IMG/VR virus record: IMGVR_UViG_3300042294_003019
Coordinates: 1 to 20,014 of that record
Source: a virus
Direction: 5' to 3' (one strand)
DNA: 20,014 nt
The translations under genes and the position numbers were made by a program. The notes beneath the pieces were generated by a model. It did no database searches and was not told where the DNA came from. It saw only the letters and a list, made by a program, of their open reading frames with translations. This document shows, one piece after another, positions 12,959 through 18,193 of this stretch. Numbering within the stretch: the first letter of the stretch is position 1; each line of letters begins with the position of its first letter.

Positions 12959-13161
12959 GGCGTCCAAATTTTCCGCCGGATGCGCTTCACCGCTTTCATC
13001 GCCCGCTTCCGTCGCATCCACATGGGCGTTGTGCGGTGCCAGCCGCCGCAGAAAGGGCAGTGATAGACGCGCATGCTGGTGCAGTGCTCGGCATCCTCAC
13101 GGTGCAGATAGACCTTCTTGCCGCTGCACCCCTTGAACATGCTGCAAATGGCGCGGCTCAT
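12955..13161 (-). CDS. Small phage zinc-finger protein, 68 aa
   Basis: The pattern GKKVYLHREDAEHC followed by RVYHCPFCGGWHRTT is a widespread phage motif: a helix with a DA, then C-P-x-C-G-G-W-H. Likely metal ligands are C35, C38 and H42 with one of C6, C12 or C27. The C-terminus is very basic (MRRKRAMKAVKRIRRK), which suggests nucleic-acid binding. ATGA overlaps join it to the genes on both sides. Function is not established for this family. Confidence 0.75.
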   Translation of the reverse strand: MSRAICSMFKGCSGKKVYLHREDAEHCTSMRVYHCPFCGGWHRTTPMWMRRKRAMKAVKRIRRKIWTP

Positions 13162-13559
13162 GCGGCGACTAATTCCTCCAAGAGTTGCCAGTTGCTCGGC
13201 TGACGATGGCGCCTCGGGCTATACCGGATGCGCTTGCGTTCACAGATTTCTTCAAAGCGCCAAAGCACGAACTCCTCGATGTCGGGCAGCCACGCCGCCA
13301 AGATGTCAAAGTCGCCGGCCGCATAAGCCGTCTTGGCGCGCTTACCTCTGCTGGCCATTACCCCGTAGCCGCCACGCTCATGGTCGATGCTCGCCGTCTT
13401 GACCTGCACACTGATCGGGCGACCGGGGGGCTTAAAGATGCAAACGTCTGCCGTCTGGGCGTGGCCGATAGGCATGTAGACCTCCCAGCCGCGAAAGCCG
13501 ACCTGCGCACAGAAAAGCATCTCGGCGTAGGCGCCCTTCTGGCAGCTCGTCATGGTCAT
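13158..13559 (-). CDS. PD-(D/E)XK endonuclease-like protein, 133 aa
   Basis: CQKGAYAEMLFCAQ (E13) followed by a G-x-x-V-x-x-P strand (GWEVYMPIGH), then TADVCIF (D38) and PISVQVKTA (Q52, K54) is the layout of the small PDDEXK nucleases that resemble archaeal resolvases and some homing endonucleases. A later DFDILAAWLPDIEEFVLWRF is typical of the family's last strands. The ATGA overlap at 13559 fixes the start. It is one of four nuclease-fold candidates in the left arm and lies directly after the initiator gene. Structure-specific cleavage at replication or recombination intermediates is plausible; the substrate is unknown. Confidence 0.65.
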   Translation of the reverse strand: MTMTSCQKGAYAEMLFCAQVGFRGWEVYMPIGHAQTADVCIFKPPGRPISVQVKTASIDHERGGYGVMASRGKRAKTAYAAGDFDILAAWLPDIEEFVLWRFEEICERKRIRYSPRRHRQPSNWQLLEELVAA

Positions 13560-14302
13560 ACCGCCAGCTCCTGCATGAGTTCGGAGAAGTCATCCCGAAC
13601 GATCTTCACGATCTTCGGGGCAGGGGGCGCCATGCGCTGCTGCTTGGCATCCTTGTCCAGCCAGACCTTGAGGCGCTGGCGGGTGGCCGTCTCGCCCTTG
13701 TCGGCGCACCACCTGAGCAAGTGCTCAAACTTGGCGCGGACGTTGACCCCGGCGTATTGGGGGAGGGTGGCGAGATGGTCTAGCCAGTCCTCGTCGGACA
13801 TGCCCTTTCCGAGAACGCTTTCTCGCGGCGCGGCACTTTTGGTTTGCCCATGGGAAAAAGAAGGTGGGTTAGGGGATTGTGTTGAGAATGGTATTGCATT
13901 TCTTTTAGAAGAAGGAGAAGTATATATTGTATTATTGTGGGGGGACAATTTGTCCGGTTTTTCGGACAATTTGTCCAAACTGGCGCCAAAATCGGACAAT
14001 TTGTCCACTTCCCTAAATTTGATACGGTAGTGTCGGGATAGCCTCCGGCCGGCCACCGTCTTGGGTTCTTGTGTAATTTCCAGCCACTTGTTCTCCACGC
14101 AGTTGTCGATACACCGGCTGACGTTTCGGGGCGTCATCCCTGTCTTGGCCTCCAAGATGCCCCGAGACACCCATCCCTCGCCCTTGCCGTCACAGAAAAT
14201 GGCAATGGCCAACAGAAGCAACTTGTCACCGTTCTTGGCGGGGCACTCGTCCCAGATCCACTTAAAGAGATCCACGGTAGAAGTAGGGGGAGCCTCGTTC
14301 AT
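13556..14302 (-). CDS. Phage replication initiator, lambda-O-like layout, 248 aa
   Basis: The N-terminal part (about residues 22-95) reads as a winged helix: LLLLAIAIFCDGKGEGWVSR, a recognition helix near TGMTPRNVSRCIDNCVE, then a wing with RRLSRHYRIKF. A low-complexity linker (100-165) follows and contains DKLS three times (100-103, 110-113, 117-120). These codons are identical and form the 13-bp palindromic iterons in the DNA. The C-terminal domain (about 168-222, EDWLDHLATL then RWCADKGETATRQRLKVWLD) resembles helicase-recruiting parts of phage replication proteins. Binding its own gene as the origin and then bringing in DnaB is the likely role. Start at 14302 is fixed by an ATGA overlap. 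No separate loader is seen. Confidence 0.75.
   Translation of the reverse strand: MNEAPPTSTVDLFKWIWDECPAKNGDKLLLLAIAIFCDGKGEGWVSRGILEAKTGMTPRNVSRCIDNCVENKWLEITQEPKTVAGRRLSRHYRIKFREVDKLSDFGASLDKLSEKPDKLSPHNNTIYTSPSSKRNAIPFSTQSPNPPSFSHGQTKSAAPRESVLGKGMSDEDWLDHLATLPQYAGVNVRAKFEHLLRWCADKGETATRQRLKVWLDKDAKQQRMAPPAPKIVKIVRDDFSELMQELAV
13891..13938. other. AT-rich stretch beside the iterons, probable unwinding element
   Basis: About 48 bases, rich in A and T (including tatatattgtattattg at 13921-13937), stand out in a GC-rich genome. They lie 4 bp from the nearest iteron and inside the linker-coding part of the initiator gene. In the coding direction the order is iterons, then AT-rich DNA, as in the lambda origin. 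This is the likely first melting site. Confidence 0.6.
13943..14006. repeat. ori: Three exact 13-bp iterons GGACAATTTGTCC: candidate replication origin
   Basis: Copies are at 13943-13955, 13964-13976 and 13994-14006, all identical, each with GGACAA/TTGTCC arms around a single central base. Start-to-start spacing is 21 and 30 bp, close to two and three helical turns. They are inside the initiator coding sequence, where they encode DKLS each time with the same codons, so the DNA itself appears conserved. An AT-rich segment adjoins. The arrangement parallels the iterons inside lambda gene O. Confidence 0.75.
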
Positions 14303-14727
14303 TTCGGGTCAAAGGGTTCGGGCTTGTAGCCAAAGACCGGATACGGGCCATCCATCCGCCCACTGAAGATCAGAGTAATCGGCTTTCGGGGGCGCCACTT
14401 GCGGCGGTCTCTGATATGGCACCGGCCCTCGACGCCATCCACGTCCACGATCATCACCTTGATGTTCTGGTCTTTACCGCGCATCGACTCCTTCGGAGAC
14501 ACATGCCCGTGGTAGATTTCATTCATCACGAACCCTGCGACCCGTGGCACTTTGTCCAACGTGGGTGCGGTCGTGTGCTTATTAAACACGTCCGACGCCT
14601 CTGAGGGGCCTTTCTGCTCGATTACGGGGGCTTCTGGGGGCTGTTCGTTAGTAGATTCTGATACAGCTTTGGCGGGTTCTAGCTTGCGGGATAGGCGCTT
14701 TAGGCGGGATAGGAGGTCTTGGCTCAT
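14299..14727 (-). CDS. Hypothetical protein, 142 aa
   Basis: The stop overlaps the initiator start (ATGA). The N-terminus is a short basic helix (LLSRLKRLSRKLEPAK), then a Glu/Pro/Ser-rich linker to about residue 55, then a compact C-terminal domain (about 60-142) with alternating strands (KVMIVDVDGVEGRCHIRDRR and KPITLIFSGRMDGPYPVFGY). The basic cluster RDRRKWRPRK is notable. No family is recognised. Directly upstream of the initiator in one operon, it could be an accessory DNA-binding or helicase-loading protein, but nothing in the sequence proves it. The start at 14727 has no Shine-Dalgarno, only a C/A-rich leader. Confidence 0.6.
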   Translation of the reverse strand: MSQDLLSRLKRLSRKLEPAKAVSESTNEQPPEAPVIEQKGPSEASDVFNKHTTAPTLDKVPRVAGFVMNEIYHGHVSPKESMRGKDQNIKVMIVDVDGVEGRCHIRDRRKWRPRKPITLIFSGRMDGPYPVFGYKPEPFDPK

Positions 14728-14756
14728 GGGTTATGGGTGGTTCGGCGGGTTAGGGG

Positions 14757-15491
14757 TCACGTTTTAGAAAAAAATTTCTCGTCGTCGGTTGAATCGGGTA
14801 GTGTTGGTCTTGAAGAAGAACGAACCCCCACCCCCCCTGTGCCGGTAGGGGGTGGGGGCGGTAAAAATCGGGCGTCTTCTGGCTCAAAAACTGGCACACC
14901 ATCCGATCCGACAGAGAGAGAGCAGTCAGAAACAAGCGGTTGTTCACCGCTTGGTTGTGCCGGCAGCACCTGGCGTGTGGCGTTGTGTGCTTTTGTGTGC
15001 GCGGCCTGCGCGACATTACCGGTTGTCGGCGTCACGTCCACCACGACAGCATCGACCACGTCACACCACTCATCTGCTGACGGTGCGACGACATGCTCGA
15101 TGCGTTGTGTGGCGCCACCGGCGAGCAGTTCGGCCTTTTCGGTGGCGATCGCCGACATGACGGTCAAAGCGTGGTCTTTCATTTCCGGCAGCCGGTCGAT
15201 GAGTGTTGCGGTGCCGAGCGCTGCGAGCGTCTTCCAGTTTGCGGCCGTCACGTCACGCGACTGTGCCAGGAGGTCGGGCCGGTTGCGGATCACGCCGGCA
15301 ACGGTGTGGTAAGTTGTGCCGAGCTGCTCGCAGATGCGCTTAATCGGCACGCCGGCGAGGTGAGCGGCTGCGATCGCCTGTGCTTTTTCCTCGGCGATGC
15401 CAAGGCCGGTGTGATCGCCGGACCGGAACACCGGGACGCTTTCCTGCGGTGGTTTGGCCTTTGGTTTGCGTGCGAGTTTTGCGGCCGGCAT
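14757..15491 (-). CDS. HTH DNA-binding protein, 244 aa, possible small terminase-like
   Basis: The start at 15491 shares a base with the upstream stop (TAATG); the open frame reaches further upstream but only by overlapping that gene. After a basic N-tail, a homeodomain-like HTH spans about residues 33-72 (EEKAQAIAAAHLAGVPIKRI, CEQLGTTYHTVAGVIRN). A helical segment at about 84-133 follows, including ATEKAELLAGGATQRIEH, a pattern I associate with phage HTH proteins, some annotated as small terminase. The last 100 residues are low complexity with PPPPPTGTGG. A terminase small subunit is possible, but the large subunit is more than 10 kb away, so a regulator or replication accessory factor is at least as likely. 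Confidence 0.6.
   Translation of the reverse strand: MPAAKLARKPKAKPPQESVPVFRSGDHTGLGIAEEKAQAIAAAHLAGVPIKRICEQLGTTYHTVAGVIRNRPDLLAQSRDVTAANWKTLAALGTATLIDRLPEMKDHALTVMSAIATEKAELLAGGATQRIEHVVAPSADEWCDVVDAVVVDVTPTTGNVAQAAHTKAHNATRQVLPAQPSGEQPLVSDCSLSVGSDGVPVFEPEDARFLPPPPPTGTGGVGVRSSSRPTLPDSTDDEKFFSKT
14825..14858. repeat. Perfect 11-bp inverted repeat CCCCCACCCCC / GGGGGTGGGGG
   Basis: Arms at 14825-14835 and 14848-14858 with a 12-base loop. As RNA or single-stranded DNA this is a very stable hairpin, and the G-rich arms could also join a quadruplex. It lies in the 3' end of the HTH gene, encoding the Pro and Gly runs, about 70-100 bases before the stop. No T-run follows. It may slow transcription or replication. 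Confidence 0.6.
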
Positions 15492-15679
15492 TAGCTTCGT
15501 GGCGTTGGGATCGGTTGCAAGTTTGCGTTGTGAAAACGCGCGATTTCGGCCGACGAAATGAGCGTGCAACGTAGCGTTGGTCGTGACACGCGGATCAGAC
15601 CTTTGCGAACGTATCGGTTCAGCGTGTTGCGGTGGATTCCCATGCGCTTGCACGCTTCAGAAGGTCTGAACAGTTCCAT
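15491..15679 (-). CDS. MerR/AlpA-like small HTH regulator, 62 aa
   Basis: FRPSEACKRMGIHRNTLNRY then VRKGLIRVSRP is a winged helix of the MerR/excisionase type: the helix-turn-helix reads SEACKRMGIHRNTLNRYV and the wing begins at GLIRV. A helical SSAEIARFHNANL follows. The preferred start is ATG 15679 (MELFRPSE), with AGGA 9-10 bases upstream; a TTG at 15709 in the same frame would add ten residues. It is the first gene of the left arm, facing the RHH gene across a 120-bp gap with operator-like repeats, so it probably controls one or both arms. Excisionase function is less likely, as no integrase is in view. Confidence 0.7.
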   Translation of the reverse strand: MELFRPSEACKRMGIHRNTLNRYVRKGLIRVSRPTLRCTLISSAEIARFHNANLQPIPTPRS

Positions 15680-15688
15680 GGTGCTGCG

Positions 15689-15717
15689 ATCCTGTGCGAA
15701 CGTGTGCAACTTGTCAA
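15689..15717 (-). promoter_or_regulatory. Leftward promoter of the left arm
   Basis: TTGACA (15717-15712), 17-base spacer, CAGGAT (15694-15689), reading left. The -35 is perfect and the -10 is weak (three of six). Predicted initiation is near 15682, a few bases before the ATG at 15679, so the message would be nearly leaderless. The -35 is inside the repeated word GTGCAACTTGTCAAC (15704-15718), so a protein bound there would block it. Confidence 0.4.
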
Positions 15718-15718
15718 C
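15704..15718. repeat. Operator-like word, copy 1 (copy 2 at 16198-16212)
   Basis: GTGCAACTTGTCAAC here and GTGCAACTTGTCCAC at 16198-16212 agree at 14 of 15 positions, in the same orientation, 494 bp apart. A looser inverted version (AAGTTTGCACCACG) begins at 16151. Copy 1 covers the leftward -35; copy 2 ends 3 bases before the start codon at 16216. Both flank the RHH gene, which suggests autoregulation by that protein or by the facing HTH protein. Confidence 0.45.
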
Positions 15719-15802
15719 ACTCAGTTTTTGCCAGTGTGGGGTGAAGACCTCAGACGCTTTTCGGTTGCGTGTGCTGTCTGCTCGTGGTTGTGTGCTGGTG
15801 TT

Positions 15803-16108
15803 ATGAGAAAACCAACGAAACAGGCGAACGACATCGCCGTGAACACGCGCGTGTCTGAGGATGTCCGCGCAGCCGTGGATCGAGTGTGCCAGGCCGAGAA
15901 CCTTGGCATGTCCGATGTGGTCCGAGAGGCGCTAGTGCTTTTCCTCGGCATTTACGGCTCGGCAGGAAATCGGTTCCTGAGTAGCATAGAACGAGATGCG
16001 ATTCTCGCACAGGTGCGCACCATGACCGGTCGGGTCAAAGATGCGATCGAGGCGCCCGGTCATTTACTGCCGGCGCGCCGCGCGGCACGTTACTCGGGAA
16101 AGAGTTAA
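15803..16108 (+). CDS. Ribbon-helix-helix (Arc/CopG-like) regulator, 101 aa
   Basis: The ATG at 15803 follows a G/T-rich leader without Shine-Dalgarno. AVNTRVSEDVRAAVDRV reads as the DNA-contacting strand (about residues 11-16) and first helix (18-31). NLGMSDVVREALVLFLGIYG gives the turn and second helix (36-50), the standard RHH pattern with S at the helix cap. A basic C-terminal region (about 65-101) is longer than in minimal family members. As a dimer it would bind short inverted repeats. It is the first rightward gene and is divergent from the HTH regulator, so it is probably a repressor of the intervening promoters. It could also be an antitoxin, but no toxin is evident next to it. Confidence 0.7.
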   Translation: MRKPTKQANDIAVNTRVSEDVRAAVDRVCQAENLGMSDVVREALVLFLGIYGSAGNRFLSSIERDAILAQVRTMTGRVKDAIEAPGHLLPARRAARYSGKS

Positions 16109-16130
16109 ACGGCCGTTTGATCTTCGTCAA

Positions 16131-16181
16131 ATTTACAGAGTAAATGAAAAAAGTTTGCACCACGTTGCATTTTTTTCTTGT
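16131..16181. promoter_or_regulatory. Inverted repeats between the RHH gene and the next gene
   Basis: ATTTAC-aga-GTAAAT (16131-16145) is a perfect 6-bp-arm inverted repeat, an operator-like site. It is followed by an imperfect hairpin (gaaaaaagtttgca...tgcatttttttc, about 16149-16180) whose 3' side is a seven-T run. The second could act as a weak terminator after the RHH gene or as an attenuator for the gene at 16216. A perfect 12-bp palindrome AAACGGCCGTTT (16107-16118) overlaps the RHH stop. Confidence 0.4.
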
Positions 16182-16215
16182 GCGTGTGTGCGATCCGGTG
16201 CAACTTGTCCACGTT

Positions 16216-16623
16216 ATGAGAGACACACACACCAACGGCCAAGGGGTTTCCGCCTTGGATTTCGTGCCAACGCACGTCGAGATGCAACTCAGCCCAAGCT
16301 CCGAGTTTACTCGGCGCGGATTTGGTCGCAAAGTTGTTCGTGCGAACGGCCGGTTCTCGCCGGCGCGCGGCGATGCGAGTTATCGGTTCGTTCATCTTCC
16401 GGTTTGCGAGCACAAGCTCATCGACCAGTTGGTGAGCGAGTTTCCCGGCGGACCATGGAACACGGTCGTCGTCTTTCGTGGTGGCAACACCGGCCGACTG
16501 CCGGCATGGGCGGTCGTTCAATATGTTCCACGCGGCACCGATCGCGCATTCGCGCACGCGGTGGACGAATTTGACAAGGCACGCCAACAGGCGATTGAAC
16601 GTGGCGTTATCCTGGCAGCCTAA
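16216..16623 (+). CDS. Hypothetical protein, 135 aa
   Basis: The ATG at 16216 (MRDTHTNGQG) is preferred: an upstream start at 16144 would translate through the repeats and the operator word. No Shine-Dalgarno is seen. The protein is mixed: a Ser/Arg-rich N-terminal third (MQLSPSSEFTRRGFGRKVVR), a probable beta core (SYRFVHLPVCEH, WNTVVVFRGG, AWAVVQYV) and a C-terminal helix (AFAHAVDEFDKARQQAIERG). No family is recognised. It comes directly before two tiny membrane peptides, one base apart, so all three are probably made from one message. Placed next to the control region, it may be an early gene. Confidence 0.6.
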   Translation: MRDTHTNGQGVSALDFVPTHVEMQLSPSSEFTRRGFGRKVVRANGRFSPARGDASYRFVHLPVCEHKLIDQLVSEFPGGPWNTVVVFRGGNTGRLPAWAVVQYVPRGTDRAFAHAVDEFDKARQQAIERGVILAA

Positions 16624-16624
16624 C

Positions 16625-16708
16625 ATGACCACGCTCGCCATCACCTTCTACGTCATCGTGCCGGCAGTCGTCGGCGCCATGCTTCTGCTCATCGACAGCA
16701 AATCCTGA
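16625..16708 (+). CDS. Tiny single-TM peptide, 27 aa
   Basis: ATG at 16625 follows the upstream stop by one base (TAACATG); stop TGA at 16706-16708. Residues 4-23 (LAITFYVIVPAVVGAMLLLI) form one hydrophobic helix, ending in DSKS. The next peptide begins one base later (TGACATG). The close spacing and the matching build of the two peptides argue that both are real. Such peptides can be holin-like, toxic or superinfection-blocking, or regulators of membrane proteins; nothing here decides. Confidence 0.55.
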   Translation: MTTLAITFYVIVPAVVGAMLLLIDSKS

Positions 16709-16709
16709 C

Positions 16710-16790
16710 ATGAACCACCTCGAAACCCTCGGCGAAATCCTCGCCGTTCTATTGATCTTCGCCACCGGCGTGCTGCTGCTGGCGTTGTAA
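16710..16790 (+). CDS. Tiny single-TM peptide, 26 aa
   Basis: ATG at 16710, TAA at 16788-16790. The sequence is MNHLETLGEILAVLLIFATG followed by VLLLAL: a polar N-terminus of about 8 residues and then a hydrophobic helix running to the last residue. It follows the 27-aa peptide by a single base, so coupled translation is likely. Its orientation may be opposite to that of its partner (hydrophobic at the C-terminal end here, a charged tail there), which would suit a two-component membrane pair, but that is inference. Confidence 0.55.
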   Translation: MNHLETLGEILAVLLIFATGVLLLAL

Positions 16791-16829
16791 CACACAACCG
16801 AACACAACCACACTAGGAGACACACGAAC
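16791..16829 (+). promoter_or_regulatory. CA-rich leader with AGGAG before the gene at 16830
   Basis: The 39 bases are almost free of T (cacacaaccgaacacaacca and on) and contain AGGAG at 16815-16819, 10 bases before the ATG. There is no hairpin in this one. The AGGAGACACAC core is shared with the leaders of the genes at 17343, 18194, 18961 and 19713. Confidence 0.6.
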
Positions 16830-17252
16830 ATGACAACGAACATTGACGACACCACACTGCTGCCGGCTCACGAAGCTCAGTTGACCAAGGCGGCCGAGGA
16901 TCTCGGCCGGGACCACGGCGCCAACGCGGCAGAGTGGTATGCACAGGACGCTTTCGGCGGCCGTTGCACACGCGACCACAAAGCCAACGCGGCGCGCGTT
17001 CTCGAAATGATCGAGGACGGCGATCCGGTGCTGTGGGATAGCATCAATCTGCCGAACCTGTCCGGCGAATACGCTGACGACCTCACACCGCGCACGCTCG
17101 CAGAAGACCTGTGCTGGCGGTGCCGCATCGACCACGACAACGTGGCGCCAGAGGTCGAAGACGGCTTGTGCCAGGCATACGAGGATGGCGTGTCCGCCGG
17201 CTTCGTGGATCGCCTGTCCGAAATGGCGCGATCGGTTGCGGATGAGGATTGA
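16830..17252 (+). CDS. Hypothetical acidic protein, 140 aa
   Basis: The start is fixed by AGGAG with a 10-base spacer. By my count there are 31 Asp/Glu against 11 Lys/Arg, so the protein is strongly acidic. Features include HGANAAEWYAQDAFGG (about 29-44), MIEDGDPVLWDS (about 60-71), LSGEYADDLTPR and a C-terminal helix (QAYEDGVSAGFVDRL). The NAAEWYxQD and IEDGDP words give me an impression of proteins seen in actinobacterial phages and plasmids, but I cannot confirm that, and no function is known to me. The negative charge would suit a DNA-mimic inhibitor, one possibility among several. A GC-rich hairpin follows the stop. Confidence 0.65.
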   Translation: MTTNIDDTTLLPAHEAQLTKAAEDLGRDHGANAAEWYAQDAFGGRCTRDHKANAARVLEMIEDGDPVLWDSINLPNLSGEYADDLTPRTLAEDLCWRCRIDHDNVAPEVEDGLCQAYEDGVSAGFVDRLSEMARSVADED

Positions 17253-17342
17253 CGGTCCAACACCGGCCGCGCGTGCGCGCGTGGCCGGCATGGACGGCCA
17301 AGGCCGACCACCAAACAACAACCACAAAAGGAGACACAACAC
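17253..17342 (+). repeat. Intergenic element A: hairpin, CA leader, ribosome site
   Basis: CCGGCC-GCGCG-tg-CGCGC-gt-GGCCGG at 17263-17288 folds into a long GC stem with a 2-base bulge, 10 bases after the stop. It is followed by CATGGACGGCC, then an A/C-rich leader (accaccaaacaacaaccac) and AAAAGGAG (17326-17333), 9 bases before the ATG at 17343. No T-run. Same order as elements B, C and D. Confidence 0.6.
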
Positions 17343-18104
17343 ATGACAACGAAAGAAAAAGACAACTTTGGCGTGTTCGCCAAAGCATGCAGATACAACT
17401 CTGGCGCGCATTTCCTCGACTCAGGAGGCGCCTATGGTCGGCATTGGGAAAAACCACCGATCGCCGAAACCGGCGAGCCGGCCGTCATCGACGTGTGGCG
17501 CGACGAAATCACCGGCACCATCGAAACCGCGCATTTCCTCGCCGAGCACCTCGACGTGGACACCGATGTGCAAAAGCAGTTTGACGAATGGTGCGACGAC
17601 CAGGATGGCAACTGGTTTGAACTGGCACACCGTTTCGCCATCGAGGCGCTCGGCCTTTCGGCTCGCGCCAGTGACAACGTCTACAACAACGAAAACGACC
17701 TGACACAAGTCTTCGTGTGGCAAGTCTACACGCCAGAAGACGACGAACGCGACTGGATCTATTCACAAGATCCGCTGACGGTCATCTTCGTGCACACCGG
17801 ATGTGATGTGCGCGGAGGCTACTCGGCGCCGATCTTCTGCCGGCCGCGTGGCGAATATGCTGTCCCGGTGGACGTGTGCGCAGAGTTTTACGCGATCGAG
17901 GCGCGCGACGAAGACGGCGAAGAGATTGACACGCAAAGCGTCGATGAGCACTGGCGCGCCGGGTATGCGTCATGGCCGGCCGGCGAGGTGCAACGCGATG
18001 TTGCGCGCGTGTTCGGTTTCACGAAGACGAAGACCACCGTCTGCGCGAAGTTGCACAGTGGTGAGGTGGTGAAGATTGGCGTCCAAGCGCCGATCTGCTG
18101 CTGA
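17343..18104 (+). CDS. Hypothetical acidic protein, 253 aa
   Basis: The start follows a strong AAAAGGAG with a 9-base spacer. An N-terminal block FLDSGGAYGRHWEKPP (about 24-39) is a signature I have seen in uncharacterised phage proteins. The rest includes DVWRDEITGTIETAHFLAEH, a Trp/Asp-rich middle (EWCDDQDGNWFELAHRFAIE), and a C-terminal strand-rich part ending KIGVQAPICC. It is acidic overall. There is no membrane segment and no catalytic motif I can name. It is the largest gene of the right arm and has its own hairpin/leader elements on both sides, so its expression may be tuned separately from its neighbours. Confidence 0.65.
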   Translation: MTTKEKDNFGVFAKACRYNSGAHFLDSGGAYGRHWEKPPIAETGEPAVIDVWRDEITGTIETAHFLAEHLDVDTDVQKQFDEWCDDQDGNWFELAHRFAIEALGLSARASDNVYNNENDLTQVFVWQVYTPEDDERDWIYSQDPLTVIFVHTGCDVRGGYSAPIFCRPRGEYAVPVDVCAEFYAIEARDEDGEEIDTQSVDEHWRAGYASWPAGEVQRDVARVFGFTKTKTTVCAKLHSGEVVKIGVQAPICC

Positions 18105-18193
18105 TCCGCCGACACAACGGCCGGTTCGCCGGCCGTTGCACGGTGGACCAACAGTCCGACCAACAACACAACACACAACCAAAGGAGACACAC
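18105..18193 (+). repeat. Intergenic element B: UUCG-capped hairpin, CA leader, ribosome site
   Basis: CAACGGCCGG-TTCG-CCGGCCGTTG at 18115-18138 is a perfect 10-bp stem capped by the extra-stable UUCG tetraloop. CACGGTGGACC follows, then an A/C leader (ccaacaacacaacacacaac) and AAAGGAG (18181-18187), 6 bases before the ATG at 18194. There is no T-run, so this is not a standard intrinsic terminator. Confidence 0.65.

Noticed and set aside
15803-16108. Antitoxin of a toxin-antitoxin pair
   Set aside because: The RHH fold would suit an antitoxin, but the next gene starts 107 bases away beyond operator-like repeats and shows no toxin family features.
16107-16118. AAACGGCCGTTT perfect palindrome as a terminator
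   Set aside because: It has no loop and no T-run; it overlaps the RHH stop codon. It may be a binding or restriction site, but nothing more can be said.
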